DNA from: Ehrlichia japonica
Lineage (GTDB): Bacteria; Pseudomonadota; Alphaproteobacteria; Rickettsiales; Anaplasmataceae
Assembly (NCBI RefSeq): GCF_000632845.1
Contig: NZ_CP007474.1
Coordinates: 1-64,000 of the forward strand
Length of the DNA stretch: 64,000 nt
Direction of reading: 5' to 3'
The translations under genes and the position numbers were made by a program. Numbering within the stretch: the first letter of the stretch is position 1; every line of letters begins with the position of its first letter. Under the pieces are notes generated by a model. That model did no database searches, was not told the origin of the DNA, and was given only the letters and a program-made list of their open reading frames with translations. This document shows positions 63,991 through 64,000 of the stretch, one piece after another.

Positions 63991-64000
63991 ATTATTTTAT

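Noticed and set aside
1-64000. Insertion sequences, prophage or integrated plasmid
   Set aside because: No transposase, integrase, phage structural gene or terminal repeat pair with target duplications was found. The one isolated inverted repeat at 39367 has no coding content.

Overview
The window is a low-GC chromosome segment of an obligately intracellular Anaplasmataceae bacterium, genus Ehrlichia. The diagnostic feature is a 25-kb locus of OMP-1/P28 (Msp4-like) outer-membrane protein paralogs bounded by secA on one side and the helix-turn-helix regulator gene tr1 on the other, the arrangement known for this locus in Ehrlichia. Protein motifs look closest to the E. chaffeensis / E. muris / Ehrlichia sp. 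HF group. That species-level placement is from memory and unverified.

Bases 1-31,155 hold housekeeping genes, mostly single genes or very short operons scattered on both strands: hemE, coxC-ruvC, plsY, nadC, dnaJ, glyQ-glyS, tRNA-Gln, ubiH, tRNA-Arg, metK, asd, the SRP RNA with dnaX-ybaB, proC, elbB, gap, a multi-pass membrane protein, a Bax-inhibitor-1-like protein with tsaE, thrS-infC, pncC, rimM-trmD-rplS, parA-parB, and ftsZ-EVE-ybeY. A parS-like site lies inside ybeY, next to parAB. hemE begins at base 1; because hemE flanks oriC in related Alphaproteobacteria, the origin is probably just outside the window. Several gaps contain decayed tandem duplications of the neighbouring gene (ubiH, metK, and the membrane-protein gene at 18,605), which shows that local tandem duplication followed by decay is an active process here.

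Bases 31,580-36,782 hold secA and three small lineage-restricted proteins of unknown function. A 1.4-kb stretch with no recognisable gene follows.

Bases 38,230-63,046 hold 25 OMP-1/P28 family members, numbered 1-25 here by position: 23 full length and two short, highly diverged ones. Paralog 1 is on the plus strand and all others are on the minus strand, so they are read from tr1 towards secA. Paralogs 10-23 are packed with gaps of about 25 bases or less and look co-transcribed, ending at a long hairpin. Paralogs 2-9 are separated by about 320-580 bases, and each has its own promoter-like element. Paralogs 3-8 form a 7-kb array of six almost identical genes differing mainly in two short variable segments. 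A 12-base C tract (G tract on the coding strand) sits next to a perfect inverted repeat in all six array-type gaps. The locus looks like a surface-antigen family that diversifies by unequal crossover and gene conversion, with tr1 at 63,338-63,967 as a plausible regulator.
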